Below, piece by piece: positions 1 to 8,265 of a stretch of DNA of 64,000 nt. How positions within the stretch are numbered: the stretch's first letter is position 1; each line of letters opens with the position of its first letter. The translations under genes were made by a program, and so were the position numbers. The stretch comes from Vulcanisaeta distributa JCM 11217 (lineage in GTDB: Archaea > Thermoproteota > Thermoprotei > Thermoproteales > Thermocladiaceae): positions 62,001 to 126,000 of the forward strand of contig NZ_BBBJ01000005.1 of NCBI RefSeq assembly GCF_001316005.1, in the 5' to 3' direction. Below the pieces are notes generated by a model, which saw only the letters and a list, made by a program, of their open reading frames with translations, did no database searches and was not told the DNA's origin.

Positions 1-518
1 ACTAAATTAACGAAGGACTTCATGTCATCATCGCTAACCTCCCTCGATAATGACGCAACCACTTTAAAACCGTTCATGCCATCAAATATCACCGCATTAT
101 TCACTAAACCAACGTACTCAAAGACAACGCGTATCACAGTCACTATTAAGTCCATTAACTCCAACCCCCCCCTATCCAGCATCCAAACCTTCCTACCACC
201 CTTAACATCTATTATGGCAATGTCAATACCCCCCCTCGACAACGCCGTGCCCACGGACGCCATGAAATCAATACCGCCAGCCTTAACATACCTAATCAAC
301 TCATCCTTATTATTAATTATGATCGGCAATTTACTCCCATCCTCATGCTTAGCCCTGGTCATTAATGTCGCCGAATCACCAACCTGCTTAATAATGGCGG
401 CTCTCCTGTTTGCTAGGAAATTGATCATTAAATCGCCAACAATGTCATAATACTTAAGGGGGGGCCTAACGGATGGCTTGGGCACCATTGGCACGAGCCT
501 CTTAGCATTGCCAATCAC
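1..518 (-). CDS. LigD polymerase-domain-like protein (partial, divergent)
   Basis: Open frame running off the left edge; the likely start is the GTG at 516-518, overlapping the end of the GTPase gene. The order of segments resembles the primase-like polymerase domain of bacterial and archaeal LigD: an N-terminal YYDIVGDLMINFLANRR segment, then KAGGIDFMASVGTAL, then a Rossmann-like strand IDIAIIDV where LigD has its catalytic DxD, then a helix and VIFDGMNGFKVVAS where LigD has TSGGKGLHV. Here the second acid of DxD and the His of the last motif are not obvious, so it may be inactive or only distantly related. Three G/C runs (165-172, 229-235, 458-464) encode Gly-Gly or Pro-Pro. Family assignment is inference from layout. 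Confidence 0.35.
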   Translation of the reverse strand, partial: MIGNAKRLVPMVPKPSVRPPLKYYDIVGDLMINFLANRRAAIIKQVGDSATLMTRAKHEDGSKLPIIINNKDELIRYVKAGGIDFMASVGTALSRGGIDIAIIDVKGGRKVWMLDRGGLELMDLIVTVIRVVFEYVGLVNNAVIFDGMNGFKVVASLSREVSDDDMKSFVNL

Positions 519-1308
519 CCCCCCAGGCCTGTAGTAGTAAGTTAATTTACCGAGTATCCAATCCCTAATCACGGCAATGGCGGCTTCCCTAATATTTACC
601 TTACCACCCCCCCTCAAAAGCAACCCCCCCTCCTTCTACCGACTAGTTCCAGGAGCTCCATTGGATCCTCAGAATCAACGCCATACCTATCCATAAATGC
701 CTTGGGGTTGAACGACTTAATCCTCATTATTAACTTTACCGCCGGTAAAACAGGTCCTCAAGCTTGGAGGGGGTCTATGGCGCCCTTAATAATTAGTAAA
801 GCCTCATCCTTAACCTCCTCAGGTGGTATAACGCCGGGCGTGTCTATGACGATGAGCATTGCTTAGCCTTGACGATCTGCTCGCCGATAGTCCAGCCAGG
901 CACTGGGCTTGTCTCAGCGACATGCCTACCTTCAGGTAATTAATTATTGTTGACTTACCCACGTTAGGATAACCAACCACGGAGACTGACGGGAAGCCTG
1001 GGCGCATGCTGCTTAATACTGACGATAAGTTTCCTAGTGCCAAGCCTATTCTTGGCGCTTATGAACACCGTTGGGTATTCACGCTCGATGTATTCCTTCC
1101 ACTCCCTAAGCACGTCAATAGGCACTAAGTCGGCCTTGTTGATTACTATTATTAACGGCTTACCTAACTTACCTAGTAACTCCTCAACCCTTTTATTCCT
1201 GGTCTCCACGGGGGGGTCCCTGGAATCAATAACCTCAAGTACTAAGTCACTCATTTCCAGGACATTCCTAACCCTCCTCCAAGCCTCGGTCTGGCTTACC
1301 CTACTCAT
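519..1308 (-). CDS. YlqF/RbgA-type ribosome-assembly GTPase (frameshifted)
   Basis: Circularly permuted GTPase of the RbgA/YlqF/NOG group, which acts in ribosome subunit maturation. Visible in order: VIDSRDP near the N terminus, the G4 motif NKAD, G5-like ISAKNRLGT, then in a second frame the P-loop GYPNVGKST, then DTPGV in another frame, and the family C-terminal region RRRG..LLLRGGGKVNIREAA ending GKLTYYY. As assembled it is broken about four times: near 1000-1030, near 925 (AAGGGT expected, AAGGT seen), near 865 (AAGGCA expected, AAGCA seen) and at the C7 run 624-630. Summed length, about 260 codons, is normal for the family. With one G fewer at 518-524 the gene would stop on a TGA overlapping the next GTG start. 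Either a pseudogene or, more likely, a gene with sequence indels. Confidence 0.7.
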
Positions 1309-1337
1309 TTATTGGACCTTATGCTTATGTAATAATG

Positions 1338-1350
1338 TTTAAAAATATAA
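1338..1350 (+). promoter_or_regulatory. Archaeal TATA box for V-ATPase subunit D
   Basis: TTTAAAAATATAA lies 17-29 bases before the GTG start at 1367, the spacing expected for a leaderless archaeal transcript. No Shine-Dalgarno sequence precedes the start. The GTPase gene on the other strand begins at 1308, so this short gap probably holds promoters for both. Confidence 0.5.
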
Positions 1351-1366
1351 AACGTACCCTAACTAC

Positions 1367-1996
1367 GTGGCCTTTGAGAGACCAATACCGTCAAGGCTAA
1401 CCCTATTAAGACTTAGAAATCAGGAGAGGCTTTATAGGAGTATTAAGAAGACGGTTGAGGATGCGAGGAATGCGACAATACAGAGAATTAGGGCAATAAT
1501 ACCCAAGCTCGAGAGCGCGAGGAAGAGCGTTTATGAGGAATTGGGTAAGGCATCTTTAATGCTTAAGGCCGTCATTTCGAAGATGAGCATTGAGGATTAC
1601 GGAAAGTTGAGTGAGGTTGTAAAGCCGTCAGTTGATGCGGAGTTTACGGACATAATAATGGAAGGGCTTAAGTTCAGGGGGCTTGAGTTTAGGGGTGTTT
1701 CAAGTCCTAACTATGGCATATTTGCAATACCGCCGGAACTTGATAGCGCCCTGTACGGTATTTATAGCAACTTCAGGGCAATCTCGGAGATGATGAATCT
1801 GGAGAGCCTATTCTATACGTTACTGGCTAGGGTCAGGGAGTACCAGAGAATGGTGAATGCCATAGACAACGTATTGTTGCCCAGGATTGTCGAGAGTGCG
1901 AGGTTCGTTAGGCTTAAGCTTGATGAGGATGAGCGTGAGGAGTTCGTCAGGAGGATAGTGATTAATAGACTCCTTGAATCATTAGGTAGGCGTTGA
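1367..1996 (+). CDS. atpD: A/V-type ATP synthase subunit D
   Basis: Central-stalk subunit of the archaeal A-type ATP synthase, linking the A3B3 head to rotor subunits. The 209 residues match the family length. The N terminus has the PSRLTLLRLRNQERLY helix and the C terminus the typical signature NVLLPRIVESARFVRLKLDE followed by REEFVRR; both ends are long helices forming the coiled coil. The GTG start at 1367 sits after a TATA-like box and is apparently leaderless. It stands alone here: other A-ATPase genes (a coiled-coil H/G-type subunit and subunit C) begin only at 62624, about 61 kb away, so the complex is encoded at more than one place. It carries G4 and G5 runs (1675-1681, 1691-1694) but no G7, and is intact. 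Confidence 0.9.
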   Translation: MAFERPIPSRLTLLRLRNQERLYRSIKKTVEDARNATIQRIRAIIPKLESARKSVYEELGKASLMLKAVISKMSIEDYGKLSEVVKPSVDAEFTDIIMEGLKFRGLEFRGVSSPNYGIFAIPPELDSALYGIYSNFRAISEMMNLESLFYTLLARVREYQRMVNAIDNVLLPRIVESARFVRLKLDEDEREEFVRRIVINRLLESLGRR

Positions 1997-2035
1997 CTTG
2001 GTAAGTAAGGCTTAAGTACTTCATAGTGGTTTTAC

Positions 2036-2094
2036 ACGTAATGAAGACAGGAGGGATGCACCGAGCGGTGACGAAGGATTTGAACGCAGATTTA
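2036..2094 (+). ncRNA. Candidate C/D box sRNA
   Basis: A TATA-like GGCTTAAGTAC near 2007-2017 is about 25 bases before a C-box-like GTAATGAAG (2038-2046). A D'-like CCGA (2061-2064), a 3-base spacer, a C' box GTGACGA (2068-2074), a 12-base guide and a D-like CAGA (2087-2090) follow. The C'/D spacing equals that of the better candidate at 38512. Archaeal C/D RNAs guide 2'-O-methylation. Weaknesses are the imperfect C and D boxes. A 9-base inverted repeat (2049-2057 with 2099-2107) could form a competing hairpin. Target not determined. Confidence 0.4.
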
Positions 2095-2137
2095 CAAAAT
2101 CCCTCCTCAATTCACAATAATTACTTAGTGAGACATT

Positions 2138-2710
2138 ATGGCAATTAATATTAAGAGGGTCGCTCTGATCTACGTAATTGAGTTAATCACCTTAGTATTA
2201 TTATCAATAATTGGTTTTTACGTTGGCCCATTATTCGTGAGCCAATCAGTAATTAAATCACTGCGTAACCAATTAATAAGCACAGTTGATCTAGGTCCAA
2301 ACTATATCTTCCTTCATAACCTGGAAATTGATACATTAATGGCAATTCCAGTGATTGGTCCATTCTTCTTCGTGCTTGCCCTGGTAATGACAGGCTTCGT
2401 ATTAGGCGTGTATGTAGCGTATGCGTTGAATTCAATACTCGGTCTTATAATATCTCTACTCATAACAATGTTCTTTCCCCCCCATGGAATAATAGAGCTT
2501 CTCGCATACGCCTTCTCCACGACTGGCTCGCTAACCTTCACAAGAGACCTCATTACCTCATTACGTGGTGGTAGGCGTATTAGCAAGAGTGATGTAACGG
2601 TATTAATAATATATTACCTAATCTCGGTGGTGCTTCTTTACATAGCGGCGAATGTTGAGTATTTCGAAATAACGGCATTGAAGGGCTTAATAAGTAGTAT
2701 GATTAGTTAA
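2138..2710 (+). CDS. SpoIIM/DUF95-family membrane protein
   Basis: A 190-residue protein with about five membrane segments, at residues roughly 8-30, 68-90, 92-115, 118-140 and 150-172. The loop FFPPHGIIELLAYA matches the PHGxxEL signature of the SpoIIM (DUF95) family of integral membrane proteins, widespread in archaea with no settled function. The family motif has one Pro before HG; here there are two, encoded by a C7 run (2477-2483), one of many places where three extra C appear. It starts with ATG at 2138 after the sRNA candidate and is followed by a convergent gene. Confidence 0.65.
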   Translation: MAINIKRVALIYVIELITLVLLSIIGFYVGPLFVSQSVIKSLRNQLISTVDLGPNYIFLHNLEIDTLMAIPVIGPFFFVLALVMTGFVLGVYVAYALNSILGLIISLLITMFFPPHGIIELLAYAFSTTGSLTFTRDLITSLRGGRRISKSDVTVLIIYYLISVVLLYIAANVEYFEITALKGLISSMIS

Positions 2711-2744
2711 CCGCTTAGGCTTTGATATATGAACTTTTGGGTCA

Positions 2745-3587
2745 TTAGGTTCTGCACGAATATTGGTAACTGAATGTTATTAATGGTATCGTCGTAGGCC
2801 CCCCCGTCATGGTATTATAACCCAGCGTGAATATTATTGGTGAGTTTATGGGAACCTCGTACGTGAGTGGTGATGGGGTTAAGAATGGTGGTACGTAGTA
2901 TAGGGTGAGTACTATACCAACCTCGCCTTGGTACTTCATGACGTACTGCTCATACTTATTCACGCAGGATGTGGCATTTATGTTAATACCCATGCCATTA
3001 AGTATTGACTGCACTGAGGAAATAGTTGTTAAGTTAGCTATATTGCTTGCATTCGACCCAATTATTGAGCCAACCTTACTAAGGAAGAGTAGGGCATCAT
3101 ACTTATTTGTTGAGTTGAAGTATAGGCAGTAAGCCACTGATGCAACATTAAGTTCGGCGGTCGTCAATGGGGGGGATGCGGACATGGTACCCATGTATGA
3201 GTAAACATTAAACGCAATTTCATACTGAACAAGCCCCTTACTCGAAGTATTAATTATGTAATTGACGTTATTAACGGTGAAGTTCGTTGCAGGGGGGGCA
3301 TGACTGGATTATAAAGTATTAACACCTTGATTGGGGGCCGTGCTAGGCCCATAAACTAGGCTATAATTACTAAAGCTGCTGTATATGAGCGATGCATTAT
3401 CTAATTGAAAGTATGGCGGCCATATGACAATGCCCGATGTACCAATTGGGTATGTGATTTCTGTTACACCACTATGCAGCTTTGAAGGTGGCGCAACGAT
3501 CTTTGCGAGTAGGAAGTACGTCAATACCGCGGCTAATATAATCACCAGTACGAATATTGCTGTATCTATTACCTTATTAACGTCCAT
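2745..3587 (-). CDS. Membrane-anchored extracellular protein, unknown (interrupted)
   Basis: The N terminus has one membrane segment ([20 protein letters not shown], residues about 6-25), and the rest is Ser/Thr/Asn-rich with many NxS/T sequons, as in exported glycoproteins. One cytosolic helix and a large outer domain is the likely topology. I do not recognise the family. As assembled an in-frame TAA at about 3309-3311 splits it; reading through in the same frame continues into the second half with similar composition. Shifting one base before the stop and shortening the C7 run at 3292-3298 to five gives a continuous protein, so the break is probably a pair of indels. It lies divergent from the Zn-ribbon gene. 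Confidence 0.5.
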
Positions 3588-3660
3588 CTCGATACAGTGG
3601 ATACCCGGATTTATTAAGGATTACTCACGCATTAATAACGTTATAGAAATGCTTAAATTA

Positions 3661-3897
3661 GTGATTACCCCCCCACGAATACCCAATGACGCTACCCAGG
3701 TTGAGAGACCGAGGCCGGTACTCCATGGACCAACAGTACCAGTATGCACCTCATGCGGTAAGCCAATTAAGCCATACGAGAGAGCAACGCACTTTCTATG
3801 CCCAAACTGTGGTAAAGCCGAGATTTGGAGGTGTGAGCACTGTAGGAGGACAGGAAATCCATACAAGTGCCCAGTCTGTGGTTTTGAAGGCCCATAA
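3661..3897 (+). CDS. Small zinc-ribbon protein (COG2888-like)
   Basis: The C-terminal 60 residues carry four cysteine pairs: [17 protein letters not shown] and CPVCGFEGP. This pattern and the terminal GFEGP are typical of an archaeal two-zinc-ribbon protein predicted to bind RNA and act in translation. The start is uncertain. GTG at 3661 keeps the frame, but a TATA-like CTTAAATTA at about 3652-3660 would place a leaderless start at the ATG of 3687, which is in another frame and would need one missing base just after it. Family proteins are usually about 60 residues, so the true N terminus is probably near 3687-3720. Confidence 0.65.
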   Translation: MITPPRIPNDATQVERPRPVLHGPTVPVCTSCGKPIKPYERATHFLCPNCGKAEIWRCEHCRRTGNPYKCPVCGFEGP

Positions 3898-3925
3898 CAT
3901 CGCAATTTAATTTATTCAATCACCC

Positions 3926-4312
3926 TTACCTCCTCCAATCACTGAATGGCCTTGGGAACAACTCACTAAGGCTGTGCTTAATCACCTTATCTCCATGAAC
4001 AATAATCACCTCCTCAACACCGAACTCACTCATCACCTGAAGACAAGCTCCGCAGGGGGGGTATATTGGCTTGTCCAGATTTGAGGTTAGTACTATGGTC
4101 TTTATTTTCCTCTCACCGTTGGATACTGCGTTGAATATGGCGACCCTCTCTGCGCATACTGTTAGTCCAAGGGATGCGTTCTCCACATTAACTCCCCTAT
4201 ACACCTTACCGTCAGGCGTTATCGCCAGTGCACTCACCTTAACTCCGCTATATGGTGCGTATGAGTATTTCAACCCGTCCTTAACAAGCTCCACCCACTC
4301 CCTTGGGATCAC
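3926..4312 (-). CDS. cdd: Cytidine deaminase
   Basis: Zinc enzyme that deaminates cytidine and deoxycytidine in pyrimidine salvage. The 128 residues match the small tetrameric class. The zinc ligands are the Cys of TVCAERVAI (with the catalytic Glu) and two Cys of PCGACLQ. The family motif is usually preceded by a single Pro; here it is YPPCGAC, encoded by a G7 run on the plus strand (4055-4061). The N-terminal YAPYSGVKVSA and the substrate loop VNVENASLGLT are conserved. It is transcribed divergently from the RCK gene at 4378. Confidence 0.88.
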   Translation of the reverse strand: MIPREWVELVKDGLKYSYAPYSGVKVSALAITPDGKVYRGVNVENASLGLTVCAERVAIFNAVSNGERKIKTIVLTSNLDKPIYPPCGACLQVMSEFGVEEVIIVHGDKVIKHSLSELFPRPFSDWRR

Positions 4313-4377
4313 GACTTGTAATAAGTAATAATGAATTTAAATGGTTCCCGCCTAAGTTACGTGATTGGTGATTAATA

Positions 4378-5040
4378 TTGAAGCTAGCCATAATAGTTGG
4401 AGCAAATAACGTGAGTATTAACGTGGCCAAGGCTCTCGTGGATAGGTATGACGTAGTGATTGTTGATTCAAATGATGAGGCATGCTCAAGGGCATTTAAG
4501 ATGCTTAAGTCGTCAGCACTTATTTATAGGGGGGGTGATCCAGGTAGTGAGGATGTACTTAATGAGGTTGGTATTGATAAGGCCGAGTTGTTTTTAGCCT
4601 TGTCCGATAATGACGAATTGAATTATAAGGCATGCAGCATAGCTAGGGGGGGTAAGGGAGTTCCATTGATAATCGCCAGGGTTAACAATAGGGATAACGT
4701 GGATCTATTTAGGGAATTAAATGTGGATACGATCGTCGTCGAGGACGTAGTGTCAAAGAATGTGGAGACCCTGATAATGAGTAGTATAGCTAAATCCCTA
4801 TTCACCGACCCATCAATAAACCTCACATTCGCGGTGGTGAGGGTTAATACCGACTCGCAATTAATAGGTAAGCCTATTAGCGAAGTAATTGATAATTATG
4901 GCGTTGCAGTGCCGTATATAGTGACGTCAAGTGGCGTTACCAAACCAGCCAGTGACTACGTCATAGAGGGTAATGATGAGTTGGTTATCGTGGGTCCATC
5001 GGAAAACGTAAATAAATTAATAAGTGAGTTGGGTGGATAA
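4378..5040 (+). CDS. RCK/TrkA-type NAD-binding potassium-flux regulator
   Basis: The 220 residues hold an N-terminal Rossmann RCK domain (about 1-115; KLAIIVGANNVSINVAKAL, acidic VDSN at the end of strand 2, then LFLALSDNDE) and a C-terminal TrkA_C domain (about 135-220). Such proteins gate K+ channels or Trk transporters from the cytosolic side. No channel gene is adjacent, so the partner lies elsewhere. The glycine loop is GANNVS rather than the usual GxGxxG. The start used is TTG at 4378. Two G7 runs (4529-4535, 4646-4652) each encode Gly-Gly. Confidence 0.75.
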   Translation: MKLAIIVGANNVSINVAKALVDRYDVVIVDSNDEACSRAFKMLKSSALIYRGGDPGSEDVLNEVGIDKAELFLALSDNDELNYKACSIARGGKGVPLIIARVNNRDNVDLFRELNVDTIVVEDVVSKNVETLIMSSIAKSLFTDPSINLTFAVVRVNTDSQLIGKPISEVIDNYGVAVPYIVTSSGVTKPASDYVIEGNDELVIVGPSENVNKLISELGG

Positions 5041-5049
5041 CCGTTAAGA

Positions 5050-5862
5050 TTACTCATTACTCCTAACACTATACCTCCTGCCAAGCTCCATTGACAGTTC
5101 GAATGCCTTATTTAGTATGGAGTACCTAACATCATCGATTGTTCTCAAGTCCTTGTAAGTGCCTCGGGCCATTAACTCCACGTACTTATCCTCAATGGCC
5201 GCCACATCGACGTGAGGATCCTCAATGCCTAATTCCTCCATGTAATCCGTGAGCTCCTTACGTAAATCATCAATTAGTAACCCATCCTTGGGCACCTTAA
5301 ACGGTATCCTAATCTCAATCCCCTCGGTTGGCGGTACCTTCCTAATTACGTTTTTCAACACCAATGTGTAGGGTACGTATATTAATTCATTACGTGAGCT
5401 CCTAATTATTAAGCCCATTGATGATTGCTTAATTATATAGCCCTTGATCCCCCCCATGACTTCCACGTGATCCCCGACATCCAATGAGTAATCCTTAATG
5501 AGCCTGGTTATTTTACCCGTGAAGTACTCCTCAATTATCGGCCTAGTGCCTAGTATCAGTATTACGGCGAAGACAATGAGTAGGGCACCAACGATTAAGT
5601 ATTGCTGATAGACGTAGGCTATGGCCGACAATAAGGTGACTATGAGCATTATCCTAAAGATAAACTTCGCATTCTCAACATCGCCCTTCCTCGAAAGCTT
5701 AACAAAAGCCCTAACCAACTTATCGAATACATAGTCAAGAACAAAATAAATCACTACGGCAGTCACAATGACTATTATGGTAGTCCAAACCCAACTAGGG
5801 ACTAAACCACCAACTCCACCACCAACACTGCCTGAACCACTTGCGGAGGCGATTATCGGCAT
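5050..5862 (-). CDS. MscS-family mechanosensitive channel
   Basis: A 270-residue small-conductance mechanosensitive channel protein. Membrane segments lie at about 26-48, 68-88 and 90-108, followed by the pore-lining and beta domain GDHVEVMGGIKGYIIKQSS and the conserved VPYTLVLKNVI. The C-terminal half is the cytosolic cage. It probably relieves osmotic stress. It ends ten bases after the convergent RCK gene. A C7 run (5449-5455) gives MGGIKG where family members usually have a single Gly. Confidence 0.8.
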   Translation of the reverse strand: MPIIASASGSGSVGGGVGGLVPSWVWTTIIVIVTAVVIYFVLDYVFDKLVRAFVKLSRKGDVENAKFIFRIMLIVTLLSAIAYVYQQYLIVGALLIVFAVILILGTRPIIEEYFTGKITRLIKDYSLDVGDHVEVMGGIKGYIIKQSSMGLIIRSSRNELIYVPYTLVLKNVIRKVPPTEGIEIRIPFKVPKDGLLIDDLRKELTDYMEELGIEDPHVDVAAIEDKYVELMARGTYKDLRTIDDVRYSILNKAFELSMELGRRYSVRSNE

Positions 5863-5914
5863 ATTGTTATTGCCCTATGATTATGAGCTATCAGCGTTTT
5901 AAGCCTAACTTCAC

Positions 5915-6361
5915 TCAATGAACAACGAGGACGGGCCTATTGGCATATCTAACAACCTTCTCAGACACAGAACCGAGCAGGAACCTAGTCAACCCCCCCT
6001 TCAATCCCCCCCTAGAGCCAACAATTATTAAATCAACGTTTAGGTTATTCGCGATATTTATTATGGTTTCAGCAGCATCGGTGCCAACCTCGAGCAAACC
6101 CTCCGCATTAACACCCTGGTTCTTGGCACGTTCAACAGCCTTATTCAGAAGGTCCCTACCCTGCCTCTCCATGGTATCGATTAAGGCTGGGTACATCGTT
6201 GAGTCAGGGGGGGCTATGGCAATCTTACCCTCCTCAATCACATGAAGTACGTAGAGCTTTGCGTTAAAGGTCTTCGCAATACCTATCGCGTAATCCAACG
6301 CCTTATCCCCCCCAGCCTTCGAGCCATCGTAGCCAACCAATATCTTTGTTATTAATGACAT
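5915..6361 (-). CDS. Universal stress protein (UspA family)
   Basis: A 148-residue single Usp domain. The N terminus has VGYDGSKAG and the C terminus the ATP-binding signature GSRGGLKGGLTRFLLGSVS followed by NRPVLVVH. Most family members have single glycines at both GG positions; both are encoded by C7 runs (5993-5999, 6006-6012). Usp proteins form dimers and are linked to general stress. It lies just upstream of, and in the same direction as, the MscS gene, so co-expression in stress is possible. Confidence 0.85.
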   Translation of the reverse strand: MSLITKILVGYDGSKAGGDKALDYAIGIAKTFNAKLYVLHVIEEGKIAIAPPDSTMYPALIDTMERQGRDLLNKAVERAKNQGVNAEGLLEVGTDAAETIINIANNLNVDLIIVGSRGGLKGGLTRFLLGSVSEKVVRYANRPVLVVH

Positions 6362-6397
6362 TGATTTTTCACTAAATAATTCAATTAATAAATATTA

Positions 6398-7150
6398 TCA
6401 ACCATTACCAGTTTTGTTAATACTAATCATGGATTTACTACCCCCCCTATAAATTGCGTATGTACTGCAAATAGGCCTTAACTCGCATTTAATGCATAGT
6501 AATGGGTCTGGTGGCTCCATAGGCCAGCCCTGGTAGCTCTCAATCGCCTTAAGCTCGGCTAATACGCTTTGGTAGTCTCTCCTCAATTTATTTATGGGTA
6601 ATGACTTAACATCCCTCATGGTCACTAGATACGCCTCCCTAATGGTTATTCCAGCCTCCTCAAGCATGAGCACGTAGGAGACTATCTGCTTGAGGTACCT
6701 CCTTTCTCTATCTTCATCGAGATTCCACGAGCTTTTCAACTCGATTAGTCCCCAAATCTCCTCACCATCAAATTCCCTCATGTACACGATGTCGGCCCTA
6801 CCCGAGGTATCCACAGTCTCTATGCCACTCTCAACCTCCACGTGAACCCTGGGATTGGCGATCTTAAACCACTCCTGATAGAGGTCGTGAATAGCCCTAC
6901 CCCTCGCTAAGCTCCTTATACCGTCCATGTTCGTTATCGTGCCAAACCTAAGCTTTATTAGTGACTTAACGAAACAATCATTACTGAAGAAGGATGGAGT
7001 GGCCTTGCCCGTGGGTTTATCCACGAGGAATAAATCATCGCCAATGACCTGGGCATTCCTCAGCATTTCACTTACGTATTCCTCGGTCTTCCTCCTGATC
7101 TCGTCTTCGTTCAGTACATCAGCTATGGGCTTTACGACTAATTTAACCAT
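6398..7150 (-). CDS. Cas4/RecB-like PD-(D/E)XK nuclease with Fe-S cysteines
   Basis: A 250-residue protein. The nuclease core is GRADIVYMREFDGEEIWGL followed by IELKSSW (the D, ExK triad) and the helix QIVSYVLMLEEAG (the Q motif of RecB nucleases). A Cys near residue 58 and CIKCELRPIC near 225 could bind a 4Fe-4S cluster as in Cas4 and Dna2. Cas4 usually works in CRISPR spacer capture, but no CRISPR repeats or other cas genes are in the window, so a stand-alone DNA repair role is as likely. Its start lies about 95 bases from the divergent ROK kinase gene. Confidence 0.6.
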   Translation of the reverse strand: MVKLVVKPIADVLNEDEIRRKTEEYVSEMLRNAQVIGDDLFLVDKPTGKATPSFFSNDCFVKSLIKLRFGTITNMDGIRSLARGRAIHDLYQEWFKIANPRVHVEVESGIETVDTSGRADIVYMREFDGEEIWGLIELKSSWNLDEDRERRYLKQIVSYVLMLEEAGITIREAYLVTMRDVKSLPINKLRRDYQSVLAELKAIESYQGWPMEPPDPLLCIKCELRPICSTYAIYRGGSKSMISINKTGNG

Positions 7151-7245
7151 AAATGCAATAAAGCCATACTTAGAGCCCTTTTATAAATCCATCAATTATG
7201 TCAATTTAATAACTTAAAAGTGCGTACTTTCCCGAAGAACTTAGT

Positions 7246-8241
7246 ATGGTGTATGTGGGTGTTGATGTTGGCGCTACGTACATAAGGATTGGACTTGTGA
7301 ATGAGGACGGCCAGGTTATTAACAAGGTGAAGACAAGACAGCCAGCAAGTGGTGATGAGAATACCGTGGCTAACGTGATCATTAAATCAATAAGGGATTT
7401 GGCAGGTGGAGGTGGCATTGATGGTATAGGTATTGGCTCCATAGGCCCGTTAGACCTAAGGGAGGGTATTGTACCCTGGGCACCGAATGCACCAATCAAG
7501 AGATTTAAACTCGTGGAGCCAATAATCAAGGAGTTCAAGGTACCCGTGGTCCTAGGCAATGATGCGATGGCAGCCGTATGGGGGGGCGAGTACCTATTCG
7601 GTATTGGTAAGGGCGTTAACAACCTCGTCTATATAACCCTTAGCACCGGCATTGGCGCTGGCGTTATTGTTGACGGGCACTTGCTCGTTGGTAAGGATGG
7701 TAATGCTCACGAGATCGGCCACATGGTAATTGACGTGAATTCGGAGATACAATGTGGTTGTGGTGGTTATGGGCATTGGGAGGCCCTTGGTTCGGGAGCT
7801 AACATACCGAGGGTAATTAAGGAGTTTATTAAAGGGAGGTCGTATAGGTCAAGGTTATATGAAAGGCTTGTTAAGGGTGAGTATGTAAGTACTGAGGAAG
7901 TATTTCAGGCTTATTATGAGGGGGATGAGCTCGCCACCGATTTCATAGATAATTACTTAATGAAGGTACATGCGGCAGGCTTAGCGAGTGTAATGAATGC
8001 TTATGATCCGGAGTTAATAGTGCTTGGGGGTTCAATGGCCCTTAATAATATGGATTTATTTAGAAGGGGAATTGAAAAATACCTAAAGAAGTACTTAGCT
8101 GTTAAGCCAGCACGTATTGAGTTTACTAGGTTTGGTGATGACATTGGTATCCTGGGCGCAGCGGCGTTAGTGATAAAAGTACCTGAGTCATTAAGGACCT
8201 ACGTAGAGCAGTATAGGAAATTCCTTGAGCTAAGTTATTAA
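7246..8241 (+). CDS. ROK-family sugar kinase (glucokinase-like)
   Basis: ATP-dependent sugar kinase, probably phosphorylating glucose or related hexoses in the cytosol. The 331 residues include the N-terminal phosphate loop GVDVGATYIRIGLV, the catalytic Asp in LGNDAMAA, the second phosphate motif STGIGAGVIVDGHL, the ROK signature with His of EIGHM and the zinc-binding CGCGGYGHWEA, and the adenosine loop VLGGSMA. Where relatives have LGEYLFG the sequence reads WGGEYLFG at a G7 run (7580-7586). The FAD enzyme follows in the same direction 24 bases later. Confidence 0.85.
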   Translation: MVYVGVDVGATYIRIGLVNEDGQVINKVKTRQPASGDENTVANVIIKSIRDLAGGGGIDGIGIGSIGPLDLREGIVPWAPNAPIKRFKLVEPIIKEFKVPVVLGNDAMAAVWGGEYLFGIGKGVNNLVYITLSTGIGAGVIVDGHLLVGKDGNAHEIGHMVIDVNSEIQCGCGGYGHWEALGSGANIPRVIKEFIKGRSYRSRLYERLVKGEYVSTEEVFQAYYEGDELATDFIDNYLMKVHAAGLASVMNAYDPELIVLGGSMALNNMDLFRRGIEKYLKKYLAVKPARIEFTRFGDDIGILGAAALVIKVPESLRTYVEQYRKFLELSY

Positions 8242-8265
8242 AAGTCACGGGTTCCTAAATACCTT

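Noticed and set aside
3424-3660. The long frame upstream of the zinc-ribbon protein as part of it.
   Set aside because: It lies opposite the membrane-anchored gene, and relatives of the ribbon protein are only about 60 residues long.
6398-7150. CRISPR array near the Cas4-like gene.
   Set aside because: No direct repeats with regular spacing were seen in this region or elsewhere in the window.
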